NCBI GenBank assembly: GCA_963575745.1
Contig: CAUYUJ010000359.1
Location: 244,370-308,369 of the forward strand
Source: Prorocentrum cordatum
Lineage: Eukaryota; Sar; Dinophyceae; Prorocentrales; Prorocentraceae
DNA length: 64,000 nt
Reading direction: 5' to 3'
This document shows, piece by piece, positions 1 to 11,237 of this stretch; positions within the stretch are counted from its first letter, which is position 1, and every line of letters begins with the position of its first letter. A program made the position numbers and the translations under genes. The notes below the pieces were generated by a model. It did no database searches. It was given only the letters and a program-made list of their open reading frames with translations, and was not told the DNA's origin.

Positions 1-2
1 GC

Positions 3-3000
3 TGCTCCATCGTTTTTGGAGGTGACTTGAATGATAATGCAGGTGTACCAGCTAGTGACTATATCCCTGATGAGTTCAACCCAGTAGGCGAACTCTTTCC
101 ACGACCTGAGCATTATTGTCTTAAGCGAATTCGAGAGTTCATGGAGCAATTTGGCTTATGTTTGATTAACACTTTCGTGGGTGGTCAAGATACGTACTAT
201 AACAAAACAACTAGTTCCAGAATCGATTACTTTGGGGCTCCTCGAAGTTGGTTATCTTCGGTTTCTGATTGTCGCATCCTGGAGCGTCTTGGGAGGCAAC
301 TGCAAATGGTGCCTATTGTGCGCCGCTGGGACCATTGGCCGCTGCAAGTGTCTGTAAAATACATCTTGAGCTTCCCGCACAACCGCGCCCCCAAGGCTGA
401 ACTCTGGGACATGGACAGGCTCGTCGAAGGGGCTTATGATGGGTTTTGGAGGCAGCGTTTCCTGGAGGAGGTTGAGCAACTATGTTTTCGGACGTTCCCT
501 GAATGGTCTAAGCTTGAGGCCCAAGCAGTACCAGATCGAGCATGGGAGCAATTTGTCTTGGATATCCGTAAAATCGCCCTGGGCTGCTTTGCACGTTACA
601 CTGAACCTGATGCTGTCTATGCTGCTGCACGTGATGAGCAAAGAACGCTACTAAAACAACGATTCCAACTTCGTGCCCAGCTTGCTGAGCTCACGTCGGC
701 TGCCCCCATCATTGCTGTTCCTGAAGCTTTCTCGGAGCTCAGTCGTCTTCAGCAGAGACTATTCGCCGCCACCAAAGACGTCAAAGCTAAACGGGACCAA
801 AATCGTCACCATCGCGCCGAGTCCTTGGCGGCTCAGATTTATGATGCGTGGAAGGAGCATCGATGGTCCCTGGTGCACCGTTTATGTCGACGACTCGCTT
901 GCACTACAGTCGGCCAAGGACGACGTTTCTTCAACAACCCAGTCAGTCACCGACCTACATGTGCGATGTGGGGTGATTTCTTAGGGCAAGCAGGACACTG
1001 TGGCGGACAGAGCGCTACTATGGTGGATGTTTCTCGGCTCCCTGAGGCTAGACATGATGTTGGCACAGGCTATCGGTTCTACTCACCCGGCTTCAAAGAC
1101 GAAGCTGAGACCGACCTCCGCGGCATCAGACGTGCCCCTATTACTATGCAATATCGCAAGAGTACCCCGCCATGGAGTTTGCCGCTGGAAGTGGTTCGTA
1201 TGATCTTACTCCCCACTCATCGTAACCATCGGAAGTTTAGCGAAGACCAACGTGATCAGTTTGAGGCGTCTCTCCCCACCATGAACTGGCTCACACGACG
1301 GGTGCGAGGCATTCTGTGGGATGTGCGTGGCAGCGCGCACCTCCCTCTCGATTGGCATCGCTCCTGGGGCTGCTGCATGCCCAAACCAACCACTGCTACT
1401 GGGCTTAAATCACTCAGGCTGGTGCATCGGATGTGCCCTTTTAGCAAGGCTTATTCTAAACATCTTGGACATCGTGCTGATGAATGCCACCCTGAACGAC
1501 AACGTGCTGACTACCTTCATGGAGGCCTTCGCCATCGTCGACGGGAGAGTGCCATCAAGATTCTACTTATCCCTGCCTGGCGACCCCAAAGGCTACAAAA
1601 ATCACATTGCACGATCTTCTACGACCAGACGAACGCCTTCGGCAGCCTCAACACTGATGTTTTTGATGACACTGACGCCATTCACATGAACCCTGATGAT
1701 CTGTTCGTTGGCCAACATTGTAACCATAACTGTATTGTTTCTCTTGATTGTGCAGATGGCATGGTACATTATCAAATCGGTCAAGGTGTCCTCCAGGGAC
1801 ATCAATCGGCTCCAGTGAAGTATATTCGTAGCTTTGATCGCACCGTGCTCCAACCATGGCCCGCTGAGCGCACTGAATGTGATGGTGGCAAGGATCTCAT
1901 GTGCACCAGCCCTCTCAACGCCATCGACACATTCACCGTCAATCGTGCCACGACTGTTTTTCTGGATGACACGGCGCACAAGATTACGGGCTTGACTGCA
2001 GCCGACCTCTCAGCCAAAGTCGCTGCAGCATCTACGAGTTTTGCAGGCTATTTACAGCAAGTTGGGGGCGCTCTGAATGTAGGCAAGCAAGTTACGGTTC
2101 CGAAGCTTGTGGGTGGAAGAGCCAACCAGCAATCGAGGCAGTTCACGAACCCAACTTCGTCGCTTCCTGGTCGAATCGCCGCCCATGCTACGTACCTTGG
2201 GGCCCAATACCATGGCAATGGCACAACCGCGCAACAAAGCCAGCACATCCAAAAAAACATGCGCAAGGCTTGGTACTCCCTGGGGCGTTTCTGGTTTACG
2301 AATCGGGTTCCACGTCGAATTCACCTACTTGTCTTTCAAGCTAGAGTTCAAGCTGCGGGGCTAAGTGGGTTAGAAGCTTTCATATTGATTAATAGCGACT
2401 ACAACATGATTGACAGTCTACTCCTACAATGGGGACGAATATTACTTAAAGGTGATGCAGCAACCAAGTTCCACAATCCCGATGGTAGTATCAAACATGT
2501 ATCTCTGCCTACTCAGAAGATCTGGACACGTCTAGGACTTGTGCCCGCACCGCTTGAATTAAGAATTCGCCGTCTTCGATGGCTTCAGTAACTTGCGAAC
2601 CATCGCGCAGACAACCGTCAGCTGCTCGCCGCTATGTTCGGCTAGATGACTGGCGAAGCTGAGCCCACTTTCCGCGACTGGCTCCTTGTACGCAATGCCG
2701 CAGGACAGTTTCAAGGTAACCCGTGGGCTCTCCAGGTGTTGAACGATCTAAACATGTTGACACTCTTGGATCGTGGTGCTGAGCTCTTGCAGGCCATGGG
2801 GGGCATCCACTTAAAAATCTCCCAGGGGGAGTTCGCCCCCAGGTTCAAAAAGATCAATTTCCAGAGGCTTCGGGGGCTCTACTGGGAGAACATGATAGAT
2901 GAGTTTGGGCGTCGACGGGTTCCTACTGCTACTGCTGCTGCTGCAGTTGGAGGAGAAGGAGGAGGCGGTGCCGATGCTAATGCCGCTCCCGACCCTGATC

Positions 3001-3400
3001 CCCCACCGGCCCCAAAAACGTGGATTTGCCAAGAGACTCTGGATAACGGGACCATTTGTGGGCTCGAATTCACAGAACAACAGGGGCGGCATGCGCATAT
3101 GAGATTTTGTCGCGAGGGGAGTCATGGAGAGCGAGCTTTACCCCAAATCTTAACAGTAACAAATCAGTGTCCATGGTGCATGTCTACTCATTCAACACAT
3201 GCTATTTCACGGCAACATGTACGTCGACTTTCCCAGAATTAGATATGTCATTGTGATCGTAGCCCTGCGCATCATCCCATCGTGGAACCGTGCTCATTTG
3301 AATGTCCAGCTTGCGGTCGAGATCACCCGACACTTACAGCACTTCAGATACACATACGTTCACACGTTGATATTTCTGAAGCTGTTCTCTCTTTTGCAGT
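3..3400 (+). pseudogene. LINE-type non-LTR retrotransposon pol, 5'-truncated by the window edge and broken by stops
   Basis: The frame is open to the left edge. The first codons read CSIVFGGDLND, resembling the GD-N motif of an EEP/APE-type endonuclease. The long ORF (27-2591) starts only at a non-ATG codon, so it is an internal part of a larger protein. Reverse-transcriptase blocks are visible: motif A as FYDQTNAF (D near residue 533 of this ORF), motif B as GVLQGHQSAP (about 587-596) and motif C as FLDD (D647, D648). The same frame continues past a TAA at 2589, a TAG at 2643 and a TAG at 3240. It then ends in zinc-finger-like pieces: a Cys/His cluster near 3025-3105, CPWC...H near 3168 and a canonical C-x2-C-x12-H-x3-H near 3306-3368. 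In this family such a protein copies RNA at nicked target DNA. Three in-frame stops make it a probable dead copy. It is confidently an RT remnant; the clade is not assigned. Confidence 0.8.
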
Positions 3401-3417
3401 TGACGCCTCATCGAACC

Positions 3418-4215
3418 ATGGCGGCTTGGAACCTTCCGATGGACCCGACGGAGCTCGAGACCGCCAAGAAGAGGTTGGCAGATCCCTCTCAGATGAACTT
3501 CTTCTCAGGTGGCGGACTCGGAAAGAGGCAAAAGCAGCCCAGGCATGCCGCCGCAGGTGCCTCTCAGGCGGCAGACTCCAGGAAGGACGCTCCGACGGTG
3601 GCGCTGGACGACGACGACAGCGAGGACGAGACTGCTCAGGCGGCGATGAAAGGCTACCTGAATGTGGCCCAGAGGACGAGGGCACTGGAAGGCTCGGTCC
3701 TGACGACGCACCTGATTCCGAGCGAGTGCACGATCAACCCTCCAGCCGTGGCAGCGGCAACCAAGTACGTCGAGACGGCCCAGAGCAATCCCGACCACCA
3801 GATGGGGCCCCCCAGCGCGTGCGTGGCGATGGCCGTCCTGACCACGATCGCCAACCATGCGACGTTGCAGTCGAACCCTCAGCTGGCGGACAGCCTCAAA
3901 GCCCTGCAGAGCCTCTTGGAGTGGATCAAGGGTCAGCCGATCGTCGTAGTAGCGGAGTTCTTCAAGTACTGGAGGGCCAAGACGGCCTACGTGAAGGAGG
4001 GGTCCCCGAAAATGGTCAGGCACACTTTTTTCATAAACAGTTGGGCGAGCGGGCCCAACGGAGTGCTTCTTCCCATGAATGCTGTGATATCTACCCTTCT
4101 TCTCGGTCTGGGGAGCGTTGCGAAGATGGGTCCCCCCCCCAGGTCGAATCCAGAGCGTCGCGCTCAGAACTCCCTGGAGAAAATGCTCCGGGGGGCCCGC
4201 CACAAGCGAGCGTGA
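3418..4215 (+). CDS. Hypothetical 265-residue protein, possibly a retroelement ORF1 or accessory protein
   Basis: An ATG at 3418 opens a frame of 265 residues with coding-like composition and GC-rich third positions. Just upstream, a pyrimidine-rich stretch ending in CAG (about 3388-3399) resembles a 3' splice site, so this ATG was preferred to the in-frame open region back to 3199. The N-terminal third is polar and charged (FFSGGGLGKRQKQ, then an acidic LDDDDSEDET). The C-terminal two thirds look folded, with helical segments (SLKALQSLLEWIKGQ, VVVAEFFKYWRAKTAYV) and a basic tail (RRAQNSLEKMLRGARHKRA). No known domain was recognised. It directly follows the zinc-finger end of the LINE in another frame. 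It may be ORF1 of an adjacent element or a host gene fragment; the sequence does not decide. Confidence 0.5.
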   Translation: MAAWNLPMDPTELETAKKRLADPSQMNFFSGGGLGKRQKQPRHAAAGASQAADSRKDAPTVALDDDDSEDETAQAAMKGYLNVAQRTRALEGSVLTTHLIPSECTINPPAVAAATKYVETAQSNPDHQMGPPSACVAMAVLTTIANHATLQSNPQLADSLKALQSLLEWIKGQPIVVVAEFFKYWRAKTAYVKEGSPKMVRHTFFINSWASGPNGVLLPMNAVISTLLLGLGSVAKMGPPPRSNPERRAQNSLEKMLRGARHKRA

Positions 4216-4827
4216 ATCATAATGAGACTGAGCCTCGAGCGAATGCTGATTTTGGGAACGGACCCAATCCCCCCCACCTCGTCCCCGTTGAGCCTCCTCC
4301 TCCCTCCTCCTCCTATCCCCCGTGGGTCTGTTCTTGAGCGCGGTCGAATCCAATTCAGGGGTGAGTGGAATCCAGGTCGCAGCTCCGCCAGCAAAGGACG
4401 CCGAGGAAAGGGTTCTGGTAGAGGCCGAGGGCGACGAGGAGGTGCTGCAGGCACCTGATTGTCCTCTCCCTGGCCCACGATTTCGTCTTATTCGAATAAG
4501 ACGAAATAGCAACGTTTCAAGCATATGCATCTTGATTCTCTCCTCCTCCCTCTGCTCCCCTGCTTCGTTTCGTTTGTCCTTCGTCCCTTGGTCCTTCCAC
4601 ACTGTGAGAGAGCTCTCTCGAATTTTGTCCGTCTACGCGTAGACGAGTGCAGGTTTCTCGACCCTGTGCCGTTCTCCGATCGAGGTGTCCCCGAGTCGTT
4701 CGGGAGGGGGTCCCTCGGAAGTTTGACAACGCTATGAGCATAACGTCTCAGCAGCGCCCTGCGGTCGCCCTTTGAGCTCTTGACTCCAGAGATAGACCAT
4801 GCGCAGATCGTCCAGTCCAGTCCAGTC
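4216..4827. other. Non-coding, GC-rich stretch
   Basis: No supported gene. It contains short G- or C-runs and, at 4480-4507, a perfect palindrome listed separately. Confidence 0.5.
4480..4507. repeat. 28-bp perfect palindrome
   Basis: The sequence from 4480 to 4507 equals its own reverse complement, with TTCGAA at the centre. It could form a short cruciform or bind a dimeric protein. No second copy was seen. Confidence 0.9.
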
Positions 4828-4911
4828 CTCCTCCTCCTCCTCCTCCTCCTCCTCCTCCTCCTCCTCCTCCTCATCCTCATCCTCATCCTCATCCTCCTCC
4901 TCCTCCCCATT
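4828..4911. repeat. CTC/CTCATC triplet microsatellite
   Basis: An uninterrupted CTC array passes into CTCATC units. Poly-Ser and poly-Leu ORFs crossing it are artefacts of the repeat. Confidence 0.95.
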
Positions 4912-5373
4912 CCTTTTTGTGCAAGGGCTATGGCACACGTGCCACTTGTTTATTTGTGTGTCTTGGGGCCCCTTCACAGGAGGCGCCCGCGGGCCTCGCC
5001 CCGGAATTTTTTCGAGCAGGGGAGCGGCGGCGGAGAGCGGAGTCGTCCCACCGTCTCGGCCCGGTCCGTCGGGCCCGGGAGGAGGGCGTGCAGAGCGTAT
5101 ATTCGCAGGGGACGGGGGCCCTGGGGCACGCCAAGAAGCTCACACACGAACCAGCATGTGCCCCATGTTTTCCCCCGTGTTCTGGGTGTTTCCGTCCTCC
5201 CCCCCACTGCCCCTGTTTTCCCAGATGCTCTGGGGCATCGACGTTTCATTTCTGTCTGTGTGTTTCTTCCCCTCCTGATCGTAGGTCTGCGAATCTGTTC
5301 ACGTCGGACTCGGCGAGAAAGTCAGTTCTGGGGTGAATCAATTCTGTGGCCGATCCCCTGCTCGACAGATGGG
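4912..5373. other. No gene seen
   Basis: GC-rich, with short open frames on both strands and no recognisable protein or RNA. Confidence 0.4.
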
Positions 5374-5503
5374 GACCGAGTAGATCGCGCCCCGTCGCCA
5401 ATGCCTCGGCGATTCGGCTCGATGTGGGGCCCGATTTCTCCACGACGACGGTGCCGATGCATCGCCGAGGCGGCGCGATCGTCCAACTCCATCTACTCGG
5501 ACA
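5374..5503. mobile_element. Foldback element, about 130 bp (family F8)
   Basis: The left end reads GGACCGAGTAGATCGCGCC. The right end reads CCATCTACTCGGAC, its approximate reverse complement. Inner segments containing CCTCGGCGAT also pair. Only one copy was found, so mobility is an inference. Confidence 0.4.
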
Positions 5504-5804
5504 CCGTCTTCTAGGAGGCCTTTCTTTGCTTGGAGTCGGCTCGGGCTGGAGGTGGCTCAGCACTGGTTCCAGCCAGCAGGAAAGGGGGAGGAATTTCCAG
5601 GGTCTGGGTTCGAGATGGCCTCTTGTCCTTCTCGTCCTCCGAGGGCCGTGTTCGGGCCTGATTTTTGAGCGGATGGATCGGGGGATTGATTTTTGAGCGG
5701 AAGTGGGGGAGATGATGAAACCCCGAAAACATGGATAACTGTGGGGAATATGGGAATTTGTGCATTGATGTGTGTGTCCTTGGGCCCCTTTTATGATCTA
5801 GGGA
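5504..5804. other. No gene seen
   Basis: Mixed-composition sequence between two foldback elements. Nothing recognisable. Confidence 0.4.
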
Positions 5805-5992
5805 AACGAACAATGACATAAACATAAAAGCTCGGAGGTCCGCGCGGCTTTCTCGGATCGGCGCCGGACCCCCCTCCCTGGCGCGCGGAGCGCGCCAGGT
5901 GCGGCGCCGGAGGCGCCGCCCAGGGGGGGCCACGGCCAGCGCGGGTCCGAGAAGTCTGCGCGGACCGCCGAGTCTTTCATGCCTATGGTTCA
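5805..5992. mobile_element. GC-rich foldback element, family F1 copy 1
   Basis: About 185 bp with imperfect terminal inverted repeats of about 48 bp. The left end carries ACATAAACATAAAAGCTCGG followed by TCCGCGCGG and TTTCTCGGATC. The right end mirrors it. The centre holds further inverted GGCGCC/GGCGCG runs. A related copy lies at 23952-24130. Two related copies in unrelated surroundings support a MITE-like element, but no transposase is encoded. Confidence 0.65.
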
Positions 5993-7100
5993 GGAGGGGA
6001 AAAAACACACAGACACAATTAATCGGCGATTCCCAGAAAATATGGGAAAATATGGGAGGTGGGGGGGAAGACAGGAACCCAGAAAATATGGGGAAATATG
6101 GGGAATCTTTTTATTTGTGTGTATTTATTTGTGTGTCCCAGTTCCTCTTCAATTGTATCGTTCGTTCCCTTCTGATCGATGCTCCACGGCCGCGTCCAGC
6201 TCGGACCCGCCGCCTGCCTCCAGCATCCGCCGCCCCGGGAGCGGCGCGCGCGCCGCCCCTCGGCCCAGGCGGGGGGAGGCGGCGTGTGCGCACGCACCGC
6301 TCCCGAGGGCCCAGGGTGGGCCTGGCCAGGGGATTCGGGGGTGGACAGAACCCCCAAGAGTGACACGTCGATTAGTGAATTGTCCGTTTTCGGTTCTCGA
6401 GATGGCGCCGTGGCCGTTATTTTCCAGGCTTGCGCCCGCCAGGTTTGGGCCTCAGGTCGTTTTCACTAAACCACGTTTTACTAAAGGGGGGTCTGTCCAT
6501 CCCCGAGGGATGCTCGGGGGCGGCAAAGGGGTGGTGGTGGTGACTAGGGACTGCGGGGGGTGGGTGGATCTCACGGCCGGGGCCTCGATGCTTCCTCAGA
6601 CCTCATGGCGCCTTCTCTTCTCTCCCTGCGCCCCTGGCCCCCCCCTGGGCCGCGCGCACGCTGCCGGCCGTGACTCGTGCCCCCTTCCCGTGGACACCCC
6701 CCTCTCGGCCGCCACCTGTGCCGAGCTCGACGCCCCCAGGCTCGGCGACGAGCCCAGCGGGGGGGCACGCGAGGAGGGGCGGTCGGGGCGCGCAAGGGAC
6801 GGGGGTCAGCGCAAGCGGGGGCCAGTCCGAGCGCCAGGAGCTTGCACATGATCCTGCAGATATCCCAGGCCTCCTCGCCATGTGAAACAATCACGACGAG
6901 AGGTTTTTCGCTACTTTCGGCCTCCAGGGGCCCTTCCTGGGCCTCGGGACCGTCTCAGGATGAAACACCGGTCCTGGGGAGGGGGTCCAGCCCTCTGGGG
7001 GTCGACGTTGTGAACAAAATCATGACGCCGGGGGTCTGGGACCCAGGCTCGAGTGCAGGATCCTGCAGGTTCCTGCAAGATCCCGCGAGGTCTGACTGAC
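5993..7100. other. GC-rich intergenic DNA with a dispersed-repeat segment
   Basis: No supported gene. Repeated ATATGGGAA and TTTATTTGTGTG words occur near 6040-6145. The stretch from about 6780 to 7100 resembles 33170-33330: both carry GACGGGGGTCA, then GAGCGCCAG, then repeated CCTGCAGG words. Confidence 0.45.
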
Positions 7101-7300
7101 CCAGAGGAGGAGGAGAAGGAGGAAGAGGAGGAAGCGGAGGAAGAGGAGGAGGAGGAGGAGGAGGAGGAGGAGGAGGAGGAGGAGGAGGAGGAGGAGGGAG
7201 GAGGGGACGAGGAGGAGGAGGAGCAGGAGGAGGAAGGAGGGAAGAGGAGGAGGAGGAGGAGGAGGAGGAGGAGGAGGAGGAGGAGGAGGAGGAGGAAGGA
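7101..7300. repeat. GGA/GAG purine array
   Basis: The plus strand is nearly pure purine with a GGA period. ORFs rich in Glu, Gly or Arg across it (and Ser/Pro/Leu on the other strand) are repeat artefacts. Confidence 0.95.
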
Positions 7301-8240
7301 GGAATCTGAAACCTGGGACTGGCCCGGTGTGAGGCAGAGCCCCAGGGCGGCTTTCCGGCCGGGGGCGAGGAGCCTTTCCGAGAAGTCTGCGGAAGGCTTC
7401 CCCGGAGACAGGGCAGAGACCCTCGAGGGCGCTGAGGGCCTCTGAGGGATCCCCCGCCCTCCGAGAGCGGGACGGTCGAAGGGGTACGGAAAGAATGGGT
7501 ACGGATGCTTACAGGAGGAGGAGGAGAAGGAGGAGGAGCGGAGGAGGGGGAGGAGGAGGAGGAGGAGGAGGAGGAGGAGAGGAGGAGGAGGAGGAGGAGG
7601 AGGAGGTTCCTGTTGATTTCGCCATAGGACTCGCTGTTTGACTGCACGCGCTGGGGGTGATTCTCTGGAGGACAGCCGCCTGCACCCAACAGCGGCCGCT
7701 GTCGGTGTTGGACAGCACTTGTCGTCGGGCCATTTTTTTCCGTACCCATTTCGGGCGTCCAACAAGAAGACCTTCTTCCTTTCTCACTTCCCCCCCTCTC
7801 TCGCCGCCGAACTTGGTTTTTGAGTCATACCTCGGATCTCCGGCAGCCGTTCGGGACGATCCGGGTACCCCTGGAACGCCCTCGGCGAAGCGCAGCTGCT
7901 GGCGAGCATCCCGAGGCCCGAAAACTACCGAACACCGACGAAAACGTAAGAAAAACATCGAACCCGAAACTCCTCCCCCCCCCCCTTCGACCTCCCCCCT
8001 CGGGGGGGAAACCACCCCGGCTTTTTCCCCGGGGACCTTTTTTTCCCCACCACCGCCCGAACACGAAGTCTTCCGATGGGGCTGTTTTCCACAACCACCC
8101 ACCACCCCATAAGTTGGGAGGGGGCACAGGAGAAGGAGGAGGAGGAGGAGGAGGAGGAGGAGGAGGAGAGGAGGAGGAGGAGGAGGAGGAGGAGGAGGAG
8201 GGAAGAGGAGGGAGGAGGAGGAGGAGGAGGAGGAGGAGGA
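7301..8240. repeat. 940-bp direct tandem duplication, copy 1
   Basis: Starts at GGAATCTGAAACCTGG and includes GGTACGGAAAGAATGGGTACG, a GGA array (7511-7605), a unique block with CCAACAGCGGCCGCTGTCGG and CCGTACCCATTTCGGGCGTC, and a terminal GGA array. The same order recurs from 8241 with small indels. No gene is supported. Confidence 0.85.
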
Positions 8241-9150
8241 GGAATCTGAACCTGGACTGGCCCGGGTGAGCAGAGCCCCAGGGCGGGCTTTCCCGGCCGG
8301 CTCGGGAGGCCTTTCCCGAGAAGTCTGCGGAGCCTTCCCCGGAGACGGGCAGAGACCCCTCCGAGGGCGCGAGGGCCTCTGAGGAGTCCCCCCGCCCTCC
8401 GAGAAGCGGGACGGTCGAAGTGGGTACGGAAAGAATGGGTACGATGCCTTAATTTTTTGTCCTCTTCTTTTCAATTTTCCTTCTTATGTTTTTCTCTTAT
8501 TTTTTTTCTTATTCTTATTACAGGAGGAGGAGGAGGAGGAGGAGGAGGAGGAGGAGGAGGAGGAGGAGGAGGAGGACGAGGAGGAGGAGGAGGAGGAGGA
8601 GGACGAGGAGGAGGAGGAGGAGGAGGAGGAGGAGGAGGAGGAGGATGAGGAGGAGATGGAGGAGGAGGAGGAGGTTCCTGTTGATTTCGCACAGGACTCG
8701 CTGTTTGCGCCGCCGCGGGGGTGATTCTCTGGAGACAGCCGCCTGCCCAACAGCGGCCGCTGTCGGTGTTGGACAGCACTTGTCGTCGGGCCATTTTTTT
8801 CCGTACCCATTTCGGGCGTCCAACAAGAAGACCTTCTTCCTTTCTCACTTCCCCCCCTCTCTCGCCGCCGAACTTGGTTTTTGAGTCATACCTCGGATCT
8901 CCGGCAGCCGTTCGGGACGATCCGGGTACCCCTGGAACGCCCTCGGCGAAGCGCAGCTGCTGGCGAGCATCCCGAGGCCCGAAACAACCGAAAACCTACG
9001 AAAACGTAAGAAAAACATCGAACCCGAAACTCCTCCCCCCCCCTTCGACCTCCCCCCTCGACTCGCTCGCTCGCGAACCCGAATCTTCCCTGATGGGCTT
9101 GTTTTCCACCACCACCACCACCACCATAAGTTGGAGGGGGGAAGGAGGAG
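8241..9150. repeat. 940-bp direct tandem duplication, copy 2
   Basis: Repeats the block order of 7301-8240, beginning GGAATCTGAACCTGG and ending near CCACCATAAGTTGGAGG. It differs by short indels and by replacement near 8450-8520, where a T-rich stretch stands beside the GGA array. Confidence 0.85.
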
Positions 9151-9395
9151 GAGGAGGAGGAGGAGGAGGAGGAGGAGGAGGAGGAGGAGGAGAGGAGGAG
9201 GAGGGAGGAGGAGGAGGAGGAGGAGGAGGAGGAGGAGGAGGAGGAGGAAGGAGGAGGAGGAGGAGGAGGAGGAGGAGGGAGGGGGAGGGGGGGGGAGAGG
9301 AGGGGGAGGGTGGTGGGGAGGAAGAAAGAGGAGTAGAGGAGGAGGAGGAGGAGGAGGAGGAGGAGAGGAGAGGAGGAGGAGGAGGAGGAGGAGCA
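9138..9395. repeat. GGA purine array
   Basis: About 260 bp of almost pure purine on the plus strand, with a GGGGGAGGGG interruption near 9280. Confidence 0.95.
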
Positions 9396-9611
9396 GGACC
9401 CCCTCCCTCTCCTACCTATGGTGGTGGTGGTGGTGGTGGAAACAGGCCCGTCCTTCCCCCCCTCCCTCGCGCCGCCGAGAGGCCGCGGAGGAGGCCGTGG
9501 TCGGGGAGGCCCTTCGGAAGAAGTGGGGCCCACGCTTGGCGGCCGCGCCGGCGCGCATGCCGCGCGGGGAGCGTGCGGCGGTCGCTGGCGGTGATCTGGA
9601 GGACGAGGCGC

Positions 9612-9860
9612 CCTCCTCCTCGTCGTCCTCCTCCTTCTGGTCCATCCTCGTCCTCCTCGTCCTGCTCCTCCTCCTCCTCCTCCTCGTCCATCCTCGCCCT
9701 CCTCCGCCTCCTCCTCGTCCTCCTCCTCCTTGTCCTTCCCTTCCTCCTCCCCCTCCCCCTTCTCCTGCTCCTCCGCCTCCTCCTCCTCCTCCTCCTCCTT
9801 TCTTCTTCTTCTTCTTCCTCCTCCTCCTCCTCTTTCTCCTCTTCCTCTTCCTCCTCCTCC
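9612..9860. repeat. CCT pyrimidine array, inverted relative to the GGA arrays
   Basis: About 250 bp of CTC/CCT/CTT with CGTCCTC variants. It has the opposite strand bias to the arrays at 7.1-9.4 kb, so the two can pair as an interrupted inverted repeat. Confidence 0.9.
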
Positions 9861-9971
9861 ATCATTCCTTTTTCTTCTAGATCGCCCCTCCCTGTCGCAC
9901 CCCCACTGTCTGCAATTTGGGCGGACCAGGCATGTCGCGCATTCCGAGCTGTTTATGACCCTTAGGCTTGA

Positions 9972-10235
9972 AGTTTCAAAGAGTTTGGCGGATGGAGGGC
10001 GGGTGGTTTTCAATATGTGGCTCTCCCCTCATCGCCGCGTGCATTCGTCTTAACAGCTTGCAGCAGCTTCAAGGATGATGAGGGGGTCGTTTTCACTACC
10101 GCCTCAGCGCCGCGCACACTCGTCTTAAAAAGTTTGCAATAGCTGTAAAGGTAAAGGACGGCTCTTTTTCAAACTGTGGCTCTTGGCTTGCTGCCGCGGA
10201 CATTCGTTTTGAATAGTTGCGGCAGCTTCAAGGCA
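9972..10235 (-). repeat. 83-bp minisatellite (family M2), reverse orientation
   Basis: About three diverged units contain, read on the minus strand, CGAATGTNCGCGGC...GAGCCACA...TGAAAAC..CCGCCCTCCATC and TTGCAA. The same unit recurs in forward orientation at 23021-23320 and 43975-44225. Confidence 0.7.
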
Positions 10236-10376
10236 GGATGCATTTAGGGCGATTATTTTCCCAGCTGCTGCCCTCGCTTGAGCGCCACGAGCAGGCGTCT
10301 CAAGTGTTACAACCGCCGCAAGGGTTCGAATAGTTGGAGTCGCCAGAATGGTGCTCTGGTGCGACGTAGGACAGCC

Positions 10377-10523
10377 AGGACGCAACAGTTGAATTGACTC
10401 GCTGTGTTGAAGTCCCAGGGACGGCGTCCTGGCACGATTGAGGAATGTCAGGACGCAACATTCACGTTGATTCGCAGCGTTGAAATCCCAGGGGCGCTGT
10501 TTTGACACGGTTGAGCATTCTCA
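10377..10523. repeat. Two-copy tandem repeat, about 74 bp
   Basis: Both copies begin CAGGACGCAACA and share GTTGAARTCCCAGGG followed by a GACACGRTTGAG-like segment. The second copy starts near 10451. Confidence 0.7.
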
Positions 10524-11237
10524 GATGCTTGTCTTCAATGGGGCACGATCCGCAATCAGTACAAGTTCTTGTAATCTAAAGGCTGCCGCCTCTGCCGCCG
10601 ACCCCAATGCAGTCGTTGTGGGTTCTTTGGTTCGGGGGCCGCTTGTTGTCTGGATGCGATCTCGTGCGTGTTGGAGCGTTTTTTTTGCGCGAGGTGGGGT
10701 CTTCACTGTGGGTCTTGGGGGCCGGTGGCGGGGTGTCCGCTGGGAGGTTGGCCATTAGGGTCGCAACCAAATGGGGGGCACCGAACGAATAATTGAGCAA
10801 GAGTGGTGTGCGGAAGCGGTGGCATGCGGAGCATCACCGCGAAAGATTTGGCCGATGAGTCCAAACTGTTGAAGCGTTGCGCGTGTGTGCAGCGTGCAAG
10901 AAGGAGTTTTCGCTCGGCAGCAGCACATAAGCGCCAAACAAGAGAGCGAACACTTCACGAGGAAGAGTAAGGTCGTATGCTCAGAGCGCATTGCAGTCGG
11001 TGTCACGGTACGTAGTTGCCAGGCCTTTCAGTGCAGTGGCAAGTGCCAGAAGAAAACGCCGGACTTGGTTTTCTCCGTGGACGCCATCGATGTCGCGCGT
11101 GACGAGAATACCGGGACTTTGACACGGAAGGCATGGAAATGATACCACTAGGCTGCCCGTAGACGTAGGACCAGCAGCGGTGCGAGCGAGAGGGGCGGCA
11201 AAGCATGTGAAAAGATAAACTGAGGGGGAGTAGTCGG
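10524..11237. other. Upstream region of the Rep/helicase ORF
   Basis: No gene is supported. A Helitron 5' end or promoter would be expected here if the downstream ORF belongs to an autonomous element. None can be delimited by eye. Confidence 0.4.

Noticed and set aside
6911-10013. Large Ser-, Pro-, Leu-, Glu- or Gly-rich ORFs over the GGA/CCT arrays
   Set aside because: Triplet repeats stay open in several frames. No domain or non-repetitive core supports a protein.
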